DNA of 5,272 bases from Campylobacterota bacterium (lineage in GTDB: Bacteria; Campylobacterota; Campylobacteria; Campylobacterales; Sulfurovaceae), in assembly GCA_003646505.1 (NCBI GenBank), contig QMKT01000137.1:1-5272 (forward strand), in the 5' to 3' direction. This document shows positions 1 through 5,272 of the stretch, one piece after another. Under the pieces are notes generated by a model. That model was given only the letters and a program-made list of their open reading frames with translations, made no database searches and was not told the origin of the DNA. How positions within the stretch are numbered: position 1 is the stretch's first letter; each line of letters starts with the position of its first letter. The position numbers and the translations under genes are program-made.

Positions 1-404
1 CTGTAAGCAAAAGCCACCACCCCTATCTCATCACTTGGCATCGCATCAAGGAGGGCAGACATTTTTTTCTTTGCAAAGGTCAAACGGTTCGGGTAGACAT
101 CTTCACTTCGCATAGACCCTGAAATATCTAATGCAGCAAGCAAAGTAAGTCCCTGCACTTCTACTTTCTTATCTCCTTTTTCCATGACAGGTCTTGCCAT
201 GGCAATGATCAGCAGCAAAATAGCCAGAAGCATAAGTATATTACGCACGATCATAGGCATACTCTCATCTGTTGCAGAGAGCCTTTTGAGTACTTTCTCA
301 TCAAAGATGCGTGAGAGTCTCTCTTTATTGGTTGATATCAGAAAAGCAAAAATGACAAAAGGCACAACGAGTACCCAGAAAAACTGTGGATTCACAAAAC
401 TCAT
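1..404 (-). CDS. batB: BatB-like VWA membrane protein, 3' end cut by window edge
   Basis: Only the first 134 codons are visible; the frame is open to the left edge. It starts at ATG 404-402 behind a strong AGGGGAG ribosome-binding site (411-417), one base after the stop of batA, so the two are almost certainly co-translated. Residues about 6-23 form a first membrane segment and about 53-70 a second, the usual BatA/BatB N-terminal layout. A von Willebrand factor A domain then begins: the MIDAS metal motif DISGS lies at residues 93-97, followed by EDVYPNRLTFAKK, and the PNRL..AK sequence is typical of BatB rather than BatA. From family knowledge it should be an inner-membrane protein with a metal-dependent VWA domain on the outer face, acting with BatA and MoxR. 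Whether it carries the C-terminal TPR part of some BatB proteins cannot be seen. Family assignment is firm; the A/B naming is moderately sure. Confidence 0.88.
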   Translation of the reverse strand, partial: MSFVNPQFFWVLVVPFVIFAFLISTNKERLSRIFDEKVLKRLSATDESMPMIVRNILMLLAILLLIIAMARPVMEKGDKKVEVQGLTLLAALDISGSMRSEDVYPNRLTFAKKKMSALLDAMPSDEIGVVAFAY

Positions 405-405
405 T

Positions 406-1323
406 TTACACTCCCCTGCTATTTCTAATATACATAAACAACAAGAGGCTCAAAATGGCCAAAAACAGTGGATAAATATAGAGATACGTATGCTGTACGA
501 TCTTTTTATCATTGATCTTAGTCGCTTCAAGTTTGTCTATCTCATCATATATTTCTGTCAGTGTGCTTGCATCTCTTGCACCAAATGCCTGACCTTTTCC
601 TGCCTGGGCCAAAGCCTTAAGATAAGGACCATTATAATCACGTTCATCTCCTACACCTATAGCATAAAGTTTGATGTCATGTTTTTCTATCATGTTCTTA
701 ACATCAGCAAAAGGTATTTTAGACATATTGTCTACCCCATCTGTAAGCAAGATGGCTATTTTTGATTTGGCTTTACTCTTTGAGAGCAAATTATAACTCT
801 GAACAACGGCATCATTGATCGCTGTACGTTTTCCTGCCACACCCATCTTTTGCATTTTAGTAATGTTCGTTAAAAACTTCTTTTCAAAGGTCAAAGGAGA
901 CGCGATGAAAGCAATATCTGCAAATGTCACCATACCAATACGGTCATTCTCTCTTCTTTCTATAAAGTCACCCACCACTTCTTTGACGATGTCAAACTTG
1001 TTTCTCCACAGATCAGTAGGGTCAAACCCCCGCTGACGCATGGAGTCGGAAGAGTCAATGATCAAAACAATGTCACGTCCCTCTTTTTTAGAGTTAGAGT
1101 AAGATTTGGTAATGACAGGTGAAGCCAAGGCGATCACTGCGGCCGTAATACCTGTCCATTTAAGTATCGTAAGCCATGATGAACTTTTTGCACTTTTAAC
1201 CATCAAAGTTTTCACATGAGGAAAGAATATCGCACGACTACGCTCTTTACAAAATTTGGCACAAACTATAAAAAGAAGTATGACTGCCAATAAAAAAGGA
1301 TATTCAAAACTAAATTCGTTCAT
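406..1323 (-). CDS. batA: BatA-like VWA-domain inner-membrane protein
   Basis: This 305-residue protein has the full BatA layout: a membrane segment at about residues 8-22, a second at 53-70, a VWA domain at about 84-265, and a C-terminal membrane helix at 281-298. The MIDAS metal site is intact: DSSDS (D90, S92, S94), Thr167 in the KRTAINDA segment, and Asp195 in ILLTDGVDN. The segments NDRIGMVTFAD (126-136), KSKIAILLTDG (187-196), LYAIGVG (219-225) and EIYDEIDKLEAT (257-268) match the BatA family closely. The ATG at 1323-1321 has an AGGT ribosome-binding site 5 bases upstream, and the gene overlaps the end of its upstream neighbour by 14 bases, a sign of translational coupling. In this family the VWA domain is thought to be the partner through which the MoxR ATPase acts on envelope proteins; the actual client is unknown. 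Length is usual for the family and nothing appears broken. Confidence 0.93.
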   Translation of the reverse strand: MNEFSFEYPFLLAVILLFIVCAKFCKERSRAIFFPHVKTLMVKSAKSSSWLTILKWTGITAAVIALASPVITKSYSNSKKEGRDIVLIIDSSDSMRQRGFDPTDLWRNKFDIVKEVVGDFIERRENDRIGMVTFADIAFIASPLTFEKKFLTNITKMQKMGVAGKRTAINDAVVQSYNLLSKSKAKSKIAILLTDGVDNMSKIPFADVKNMIEKHDIKLYAIGVGDERDYNGPYLKALAQAGKGQAFGARDASTLTEIYDEIDKLEATKINDKKIVQHTYLYIYPLFLAILSLLLFMYIRNSRGV

Positions 1324-1717
1324 CTGCTACCTGCACATAAAGGTTAAAGAGTTTTTGTGTCTCTGTGTCCACTGCCTCTACCTCTTTTTTATATTTATAT
1401 TGCTCTAACATAGGTTCAAGTTGGGAAAATAGTTCTCTTTTTCTCTCATCTGTTGCCAAAAGTCGTGCATAATGGGTAGCCTCGTAGGCAGCTTTTTTAG
1501 TATCTTTCCAGTCTATAGCTTTCAATTTTTCCACATACCCTTTTGCCAGATTGATCTTTCTGTTGTCCCACAGTTTTTTAGCTACAAAAAACAAAATACC
1601 CAAAGCCAATAAAGAAACAAAAATGATCAATCCCCAATAGATATAATAAGAATTGTCAGGTATCTCAAGTAAGGGTTTTATGTCTCTTAGTTGTGCACTT
1701 ATATTATTTTCATTCAT
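1310..1717 (-). CDS. small single-helix membrane protein, DUF4381-like
   Basis: This 135-residue protein sits between DUF58 and batA, the slot usually held by a DUF4381-type protein in MoxR/VWA clusters. It has a short N-terminal part with LRDIKPLLEIPDN (residues 10-22), one clear membrane helix at about 27-46, and then a charged, probably helical cytoplasmic part rich in Lys and Glu. The LRDI..LLEIP segment before the helix resembles the start of DUF4381 proteins; the rest is too divergent to judge by eye. ATG 1717-1715 has GAGG at 1727-1730, 9 bases upstream, and lies 6 bases after the DUF58 stop. It ends with TAG (1312-1310), the only annotated gene here using that stop, with a TGA one codon later in the same frame. 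The function is unknown; a scaffold role in a MoxR/Bat membrane complex is inferred from position only. Confidence 0.8.
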   Translation of the reverse strand: MNENNISAQLRDIKPLLEIPDNSYYIYWGLIIFVSLLALGILFFVAKKLWDNRKINLAKGYVEKLKAIDWKDTKKAAYEATHYARLLATDERKRELFSQLEPMLEQYKYKKEVEAVDTETQKLFNLYVQVADERI

Positions 1718-1723
1718 ACTTCA

Positions 1724-2551
1724 TTACCTCATTTTTTTCATCAGTTTTAAAGTAGGCTCTTCATGCGTATAGACCTTAGTAAAGCGTACGCCCTGCTTTT
1801 TAAACTGCTTATAGAGTTTCTCATCATTGTCATGCAGTGCTTTTTTGTAATTTTTTAAGGTACTGCTGTCCACATCACCTTCAAAACTCTGTCTGGTCTC
1901 CATGTCTATAAGTCTAAGGTACCCTAATTCAGAAGGATCTTCTTCAAACTTGTCACGTACAATAACAGCAAATATATCATGTTTTTTTGCAAGTAATTTC
2001 AAGTCTATCTCTCCTACAAAATCAGAGACAATGAACAACAGCGCTTTTTTCTTCAAGCGATTAACCAGTGTTTCTACTAAAACACTATAGTCTGCTTCTT
2101 TTCCCAGTGGATCAAAGTCTACTATCTCTTCTACTGCCTTATGGACAGAAAAAAGTTTTTTACTGGGCTTGGAAAAACTATACATCTCGTCTGCAAAGAT
2201 CATATGGGAGAACAGGTCTGAATTTTTGATAGCAGAAAATCCCAATGTTGCTGCTACTTCAGCTATGATGTCAGACTTTTGTTTGACCGTACCAAAATAA
2301 GTGGAACCTGAGAGCATGGAGACCACAACAACATTGAGTTCACGCTCCTCTTTATATATCTTTACAAACGGTTTGGAGAGTTTGGCTGTGGTTTTCCAGT
2401 CTATTTTGCGGACATCATCTCCATAAACGTATTCACGAAGTTCTGCAAATTCAAAGCCTTCACCTTGGAACTATGATGCATTATTTCCAAGCATGTCTCC
2501 ATAGACTTGCTTTTTAGTTTTAAGTATGATCTTTTTGACGGCTTTGTTCAA
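1724..2551 (-). pseudogene. DUF58 protein interrupted by in-frame TAG at codon 27
   Basis: The frame from TTG 2551-2549 to TAA 1726-1724 would give a 275-residue soluble DUF58 protein, but codon 27 (2473-2471) is TAG. The TTG is supported by an AGAGG ribosome-binding site 6 bases upstream and by an in-frame stop at 2563-2561 that bounds the frame. Both sides of the TAG read as good DUF58 sequence: before it NKAVKKIILKTKKQVYGDM and LGNNAS, after it FQGEGFEFAELREYVYGDD and VRKIDW, the last holding the family signature GDDVRKIDW (residues 44-52). The only later in-frame start, GTG 2326, would drop 75 residues including that signature, so it is unlikely to give a working protein. No base is gained or lost, so this is one substitution. 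DUF58 proteins sit beside MoxR and VWA genes and have a VWA-like fold, but their role is unclear. This may be a recent pseudogene, a sequence error, or a read-through gene. Confidence 0.85.
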
Positions 2552-2557
2552 ATCTAA

Positions 2558-2562
2558 CCTCT
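2558..2562 (-). promoter_or_regulatory. ribosome-binding site fixing the TTG start of the DUF58 gene
   Basis: AGAGG on the minus strand lies 6 bases before TTG 2551-2549. The spacing equals that in front of the moxR TTG start. No ATG or GTG is available between the bounding stop (2563-2561) and the conserved protein sequence, so this site decides the start. It lies only 4 bases from the edge of the inverted-repeat element. Confidence 0.7.
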
Positions 2563-2566
2563 ATTC

Positions 2567-2660
2567 TTGTAGGGGTTAACCCCTGTGTTAACCCGTAAAC
2601 TACCTTGTAATTTAAATTTTATAACCACCCAAGGACAAACACGGGGGTATGTCCCTACAA
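2567..2660. repeat. 94-bp imperfect inverted-repeat (MITE-like or palindromic) element
   Basis: The ends are perfect inverted 8-mers, TTGTAGGG (2567-2574) and CCCTACAA (2653-2660). Extending inward, the 28-base arms 2567-2594 and 2633-2660 agree at about 20 positions, including the CCCC and GTGTT blocks. Nested inside are the perfect palindrome GGGGTTAACCCC (2572-2583), a second GTTAACCC (2587-2594) 12 bases after the first, a CCTTG/CAAGG pair (2603-2607 and 2630-2634) and an AT-rich centre with AATTTAAATT (2609-2618). It codes for nothing. Palindromic elements with TTGTAGGGG-type ends are a known kind of dispersed bacterial repeat, so a small non-autonomous element is the best guess; no clear target duplication is seen. 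In the moxR-DUF58 transcript it would fold into a long hairpin just before the DUF58 ribosome-binding site, so it could also act as a processing or attenuation site. Confidence 0.72.
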
Positions 2661-2671
2661 TTTTATATCTA

Positions 2672-3619
2672 TTACGGTATCGGAACGGCTGCTAAAATCT
2701 TCTCAATGATCTCATCTTGTGTCACTTCTTCAGCCTGTGCTTCATACGAAAGGATGATACGGTGACGCAATATCTCTTTAGCAATATAGGCTATCTCTAT
2801 AGGAGAGACATAATCCTGTCCTTTGAGGTAAGCAATGGCTCTCGCAGCCTTATACATATCAATACTCGCTCGAGGACTGGCTCCAAACTCAATGTATGAC
2901 GCTAACTCTTCAAGACCATAGGCTTTAGGGTTACGTGTAGCAGATACAAGCTCAATGATATACACTTCGATCTCTTCATCCATATGTACTTGAAGTGCCT
3001 CTTCTCTGATCTGGTTAAGATCTTCAATTGTGGCTACCTGTTGGATCTCTCCAAAGGTATTGTTTGCTGCACGTCTTGCTATCTCAAGTTCTTCTTCTTT
3101 AGTGTTATATCCTACTACCACTTTCATCATAAACCTGTCTAGTTGTGCTTCGGGAAGTTCATAAGCTCCTTCCTGTTCAACAGGATTTTGTGTGGCCATA
3201 ACCAAAAAAGGAAGGTCTATTTTAAACGTTTCATCCCCAATAGTCACTTGTCTTTCCTGCATCACTTCAAGCAACGCGGACTGTACTTTTGCAGGGGCAC
3301 GGTTAATTTCATCTGCGAGTAGAAGGTTTGTAAAAATAGGACCTTGTTTGATCTTAAAAGTATTGGTAGAAGGGTCATAGATCTCTGTACCTATGATATC
3401 TGAAGGAAGTAGATCTGGAGTAAACTGTACACGTTTAAAGTCTAATCCGAGCGTCTTTGCAAGTGCGTTAACCGCTGTTGTTTTTGCAAGACCTGGAACA
3501 CCCTCTAAAAGTATATGTCCACGGCAAAGTAACCCTGCTAAAAGTCCTTCAACCATTTTATCTTGACCTACAAGTACTTTTGAAATTTCTGTTTTGATAT
3601 TTGTAATAATTTGACTCAA
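2672..3619 (-). CDS. moxR: MoxR-family AAA+ ATPase
   Basis: This 315-residue protein has every AAA+ landmark of the MoxR group: Walker A GVPGLAKT (residues 40-47), the PDLLPSDIIGTE segment (68-79), Walker B LLLADEINRAP (99-109), sensor 1 ATQNP (142-146), the arginine-finger region LPEAQLDRF (155-163, R162) and sensor 2 GASPRAS (247-253, R250). The C-terminal part is the helical lid. The start is TTG 3619-3617, chosen because AGGAG lies 6 bases upstream and the sequence SQIITNIKTEISKVLVGQD fits the normal family N-terminus. The family forms hexameric cytoplasmic ATPases that act with VWA proteins as chaperone-like machines; the target here is unknown. It heads the Bat cluster, has a candidate promoter in front, and is separated from the DUF58 gene by a 120-base gap that holds an inverted-repeat element. 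Length is typical and no key residue is missing. Confidence 0.96.
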   Translation of the reverse strand: MSQIITNIKTEISKVLVGQDKMVEGLLAGLLCRGHILLEGVPGLAKTTAVNALAKTLGLDFKRVQFTPDLLPSDIIGTEIYDPSTNTFKIKQGPIFTNLLLADEINRAPAKVQSALLEVMQERQVTIGDETFKIDLPFLVMATQNPVEQEGAYELPEAQLDRFMMKVVVGYNTKEEELEIARRAANNTFGEIQQVATIEDLNQIREEALQVHMDEEIEVYIIELVSATRNPKAYGLEELASYIEFGASPRASIDMYKAARAIAYLKGQDYVSPIEIAYIAKEILRHRIILSYEAQAEEVTQDEIIEKILAAVPIP

Positions 3620-3625
3620 ATTACT

Positions 3626-3630
3626 CTCCT
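3626..3630 (-). promoter_or_regulatory. ribosome-binding site fixing the TTG start of moxR
   Basis: AGGAG on the minus strand lies 6 bases before TTG 3619-3617, an ideal distance. No in-frame ATG lies nearby, and the first Met inside the protein (residue 22) falls within the conserved LVGQDKM region, so the TTG start is preferred. Confidence 0.8.
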
Positions 3631-3637
3631 ACATTTT

Positions 3638-3652
3638 TATGTAAGAAGTATA
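3638..3652 (-). promoter_or_regulatory. candidate promoter -10 region for the moxR-bat operon
   Basis: Two sigma70-type -10 hexamers can be read on the minus strand: TATACT (3652-3647) and TACATA (3643-3638). A TTAACT sequence lies 18 bases upstream of TACATA and is a weak -35 candidate (4 of 6 matches). The stretch is AT-rich, follows the hairpin of the upstream unit, and would leave a short leader before the moxR ribosome-binding site. It also contains the small palindrome AGTATACT (3647-3654). This is a motif reading only. Confidence 0.35.
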
Positions 3653-3699
3653 CTTTTGTGAAGTTAATTGAAGGTTAATACTGTGAAGGAAAGGTGTTA

Positions 3700-3719
3700 A
3701 AACGGAGGAATCTCCGTTT
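3700..3719 (-). terminator. hairpin, probable intrinsic terminator after the beta-barrel gene
   Basis: An uninterrupted 8-bp stem, AAACGGAG paired with CTCCGTTT, with a 4-base loop begins 2 bases past the barrel gene's stop codon. On the minus strand it is followed by only a short T run (TTTT, partly in the stem), so it may be a weak terminator or a 3'-end stabiliser. On the plus strand the hairpin is followed by TTTCTTT, so it could work in both directions, but no plus-strand gene is seen. Confidence 0.6.
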
Positions 3720-3721
3720 CT

Positions 3722-4378
3722 TTAAAAGTCGTATCGTAATCCCAAAGAGATAGCATCAAGATCAGGTATATCTGAATCTATGAGCAAACGCTGATAATCT
3801 AGGAAAAGACTCCAACCTCTACCTTGATCTGCATAACCGTCAAAATCTCTGTCATAGATCCCATTATCTTCTCTGTCGTACTCACGATCAGAAAGGTCAT
3901 ATTCTATCCCTGCACCTGCAGAAAATCCACTTCCGCTATCAAAGTAATCTAATCTAGCACCATTCCCAAGGTTTTCAGTATAGCCATAGCCGAGAAGACC
4001 ATACACATTAACACGCTCACTCACTGGATACTGTGGTTTTAAAAAGATCCCAATATGCGCCAATGGTGCGCCACCAAATGGACCTTCATCTAAAAAAGTA
4101 CGGATGTATCTGGCTTCGATACCTACATATTGATTGTAGTCATACCCACCACGAACCATTGCTCCATAAGTTACATCTTCATACTCACATCCTGGCTGAA
4201 GGTTACATCCACTGAGCTTTGCCCATACGATACCGGCACCTAAGTACCAAGGTGAAGGGTCAATTGTTTCTATAGGAACAACAGCCGTTGTTGCTTCAGC
4301 TACCCCTTTACCTCCTGCATAGATACTTGTACTCAAAGTCACTAAGCTCATCAACGATACTAATATTAGTTTTCTCAT
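3722..4378 (-). CDS. outer-membrane beta-barrel protein (OmpA-like/opacity-type fold)
   Basis: This 218-residue protein starts with a signal peptide (residues 1-21, cut expected after SIYA). It then shows alternating polar and hydrophobic strands rich in Gly and Tyr, such as WYLGAGIVWAKL, TYGAMVRGGYDY, VGIEARYIRTF, VNVYGLLGYGYT and GFSAGAGIEYDL, and ends with SLGLRYDF, a good C-terminal beta-signal with terminal Phe. This fits an eight-stranded OmpA-like barrel without a peptidoglycan-binding domain. Two Cys (58 and 64) bracket a short loop and may form a disulfide. A highly acidic insert at about 163-186 carries DRDFDG (176-181), a DxDxDG pattern seen in calcium-binding loops. Its ATG (4378-4376) shares a base with the stop of the upstream Ig-like gene, so translation is likely coupled. 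The function is not known; it may be a structural barrel or a partner of the upstream surface protein. Confidence 0.85.
   Translation of the reverse strand: MRKLILVSLMSLVTLSTSIYAGGKGVAEATTAVVPIETIDPSPWYLGAGIVWAKLSGCNLQPGCEYEDVTYGAMVRGGYDYNQYVGIEARYIRTFLDEGPFGGAPLAHIGIFLKPQYPVSERVNVYGLLGYGYTENLGNGARLDYFDSGSGFSAGAGIEYDLSDREYDREDNGIYDRDFDGYADQGRGWSLFLDYQRLLIDSDIPDLDAISLGLRYDF
3836..3853 (-). other. DxDxDG motif inside an acidic insert of the barrel protein
   Basis: The codons give DRDFDG (residues 176-181), followed by YADQ. The DxDxDG spacing with a further Asp at residue 184 resembles EF-hand-like or thrombospondin type 3 calcium loops. It lies in a run unusually rich in Asp, Arg and Tyr between two predicted beta strands, so it would be a loop outside the membrane. 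Calcium binding is inferred, not shown. Confidence 0.45.
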
Positions 4379-5272
4379 TACGCTTCCCCTCTTTCTTCTT
4401 TTCTTACAAAGTAAAGTCCTGACATCAAAGTAAGGAACATCATCATCATTATACTAAATGTACCTAAAGCATCACCACTATCAGATCTTTGTGTGCTTGC
4501 ACAGTTGACATCCAAGGTAACTGTTGCAGTAGAAGTATTTCCCAGTGCATCTGTAATCGTATATGTAAAGCTATCTGTAATGTTATTCACATCTGCATTT
4601 GGTGCATAGAGAAGTACATCATCTGTCGGGTCATTTGGTGTACCACCATCATCCAGTGCTACGGTACCATTTGCTGGTTGAGTAAATAGTATCTCTACTG
4701 TACCAGCTCCGTTTGCACCAAAAGAATCACCATTGGAAAGTACATTGATCACTGTTGGACTATAACTCGTTATGGGTACATTCAAGTTATCTGTTGCGAT
4801 CGGTCCATTTACATTTGGTGGTGGTGCTGGTGTATTCTGAGGAGGATTTGCACTACAAACAGCTGTTGCCGGTGGATACTGAACTGTTACAGACGATGTT
4901 GGATTCACAGAGACGGTCACTGTTACAGTTGCATCACTCTGGTCTGGGTTCCAACGACGCCAGTCTGTATAGACTTCTTCCCATGTTCCATCTGAAAGCT
5001 CATTCCATCCTGGCCATACTGTCCCGTTACCGCTACCATCTACTTGAGTACCAACCCAAAGATGGTGTGTATTACTTAGCACTAATCCCGTTTCTATTTC
5101 TGTTTCTCCGCCTGCACCTGTCCATGTTAACATAGCAGTTTCACCCGACGGATCAATACCTTGAAGTTTAATACCATAAGAGATGTAAGGTACATCATTT
5201 TCACAAAAAGCATTCAATGTCAAGATAAGACGCTTGAGTGTTACAGTTACAGCTGCTGATGCAGTATCTCCA
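4378..5272 (-). CDS. Ig/cadherin-like surface protein with C-terminal sorting-like tail, 5' end cut
   Basis: The frame is open to the right edge, giving 297 visible residues. A TTG at 5223 is not the likely start: it has no ribosome-binding site and good coding sequence ([11 protein letters not shown]) continues upstream. Visible residues 1-125 form a beta-rich domain I do not recognise, with several Trp ([21 protein letters not shown]). A Pro-rich linker follows (about 133-157), then an Ig/cadherin-like domain (about 158-255) with the typical pattern [17 protein letters not shown]....YAPN...[26 protein letters not shown], close to the Big_9/VCBS-type repeats of bacterial adhesins. The tail has SDSGDALG (263-270), a hydrophobic helix (268-289) and RKEER (290-294), as in envelope sorting signals. 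It is probably exported and anchored or processed at the surface. The stop overlaps the ATG of the barrel gene by one base. The N-terminus and any signal peptide lie outside the window. Confidence 0.82.
   Translation of the reverse strand, partial: GDTASAAVTVTLKRLILTLNAFCENDVPYISYGIKLQGIDPSGETAMLTWTGAGGETEIETGLVLSNTHHLWVGTQVDGSGNGTVWPGWNELSDGTWEEVYTDWRRWNPDQSDATVTVTVSVNPTSSVTVQYPPATAVCSANPPQNTPAPPPNVNGPIATDNLNVPITSYSPTVINVLSNGDSFGANGAGTVEILFTQPANGTVALDDGGTPNDPTDDVLLYAPNADVNNITDSFTYTITDALGNTSTATVTLDVNCASTQRSDSGDALGTFSIMMMMFLTLMSGLYFVRKEERGEA
4381..4485 (-). other. C-terminal tripartite sorting-signal-like segment
   Basis: The last 35 residues show a short motif (SDSGDALG), a helix unusually rich in Met ([18 protein letters not shown]) and a charged end with Arg and Lys (RKEERGEA). 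This motif-helix-basic order is that of PEP-CTERM, IPTL-CTERM and GlyGly-CTERM signals, which are cut by exosortases or rhombosortase. The motif itself is not PEP, IPTL or GG, so the sorting enzyme cannot be named. A plain C-terminal membrane anchor is the alternative. Confidence 0.5.

Noticed and set aside
184..765. 193-codon open frame on the plus strand
   Set aside because: It lies opposite batA and batB, both of which have clear VWA motifs. Its translation is low-complexity and Cys/Ile-rich with no family features, so it is a shadow.
1724..2326. Shorter DUF58 gene starting at GTG 2326
   Set aside because: It lacks a convincing ribosome-binding site, and good DUF58 sequence (ELREYVYGDDVRKIDW) continues upstream in frame up to the TAG and beyond it.
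2471..2473. TAG as a pyrrolysine codon
   Set aside because: DUF58 proteins are not known pyrrolysine proteins, no pyl genes are in view, and the site is not a known catalytic position. A mutation or error is simpler.
2575..2594. Two GTTAACCC copies 12 bases apart read as a regulator operator
   Set aside because: They are better explained as part of the inverted-repeat element, and no promoter is seen at this place; an operator role cannot be supported.
4755..5135. 126-codon open frame on the plus strand
   Set aside because: It is opposite the Ig-like gene, is Leu/His/Tyr-rich with no recognisable domain, and is explained by the codon pattern of the minus-strand gene.
5221..5223. TTG 5223 as the start of the Ig-like gene
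   Set aside because: There is no ribosome-binding site, no signal peptide follows, and the frame stays open to the window edge with coding-like sequence.
4897..5250. Repeated GTTACAGTT-like stretches on the plus strand read as DNA repeats
   Set aside because: They simply encode the Thr-Val runs (TVTVT) of beta strands in the Ig-like protein.
1..5272. CRISPR array, tRNA, rRNA, transposase or phage genes
   Set aside because: No regularly spaced direct repeats, no cloverleaf or rRNA-like sequence, and no transposase or phage protein motifs were seen on either strand.

Overview
This AT-rich window looks like chromosomal DNA of a Gram-negative bacterium, most plausibly a Campylobacterota (Sulfurovum/Sulfurimonas-like) genome. 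That placement is an inference from the gene set, the protein style, the strong Shine-Dalgarno sites and a typical outer-membrane beta-barrel; no marker gene is present to prove it. Every credible gene is on the minus strand, so transcription runs from right (5272) to left (1). There is no gene-free stretch over 300 bases.

Right part (3722-5272): two genes joined by a TAATG stop/start overlap. The upstream one runs off the right edge. It encodes a secreted, Ig-like surface protein that ends in a sorting-signal-like tail (SGDALG, hydrophobic helix, RKEER). The downstream one encodes a small outer-membrane beta-barrel with a signal peptide, a C-terminal Phe and an unusual DxDxDG calcium-loop-like insert. 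A short hairpin follows (3700-3719) and probably ends this unit.

Left part (1-3619): a classic MoxR/Bat cluster in the order moxR ATPase, DUF58 protein, small DUF4381-like membrane protein, BatA (VWA), BatB (VWA, cut by the left edge). In families of this type the MoxR AAA+ ATPase is thought to work with membrane-anchored VWA proteins in a chaperone-like or envelope-stress role (Bacteroides 'aerotolerance' operon). moxR and the DUF58 gene both start with TTG behind good Shine-Dalgarno sites.

Two things stand out. First, the DUF58 reading frame is broken by one in-frame TAG at codon 27, with well-conserved coding sequence on both sides, so it is a fresh nonsense mutation, a sequence error, or a site of amber readthrough. 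Second, a 94-bp imperfect inverted-repeat element (2567-2660) sits in the only real gap of the Bat cluster, with its edge a few bases from the DUF58 ribosome-binding site. I do not see a wholly new system. The best leads are the amber codon, the inverted-repeat element, and the coupled Ig-like/barrel gene pair.
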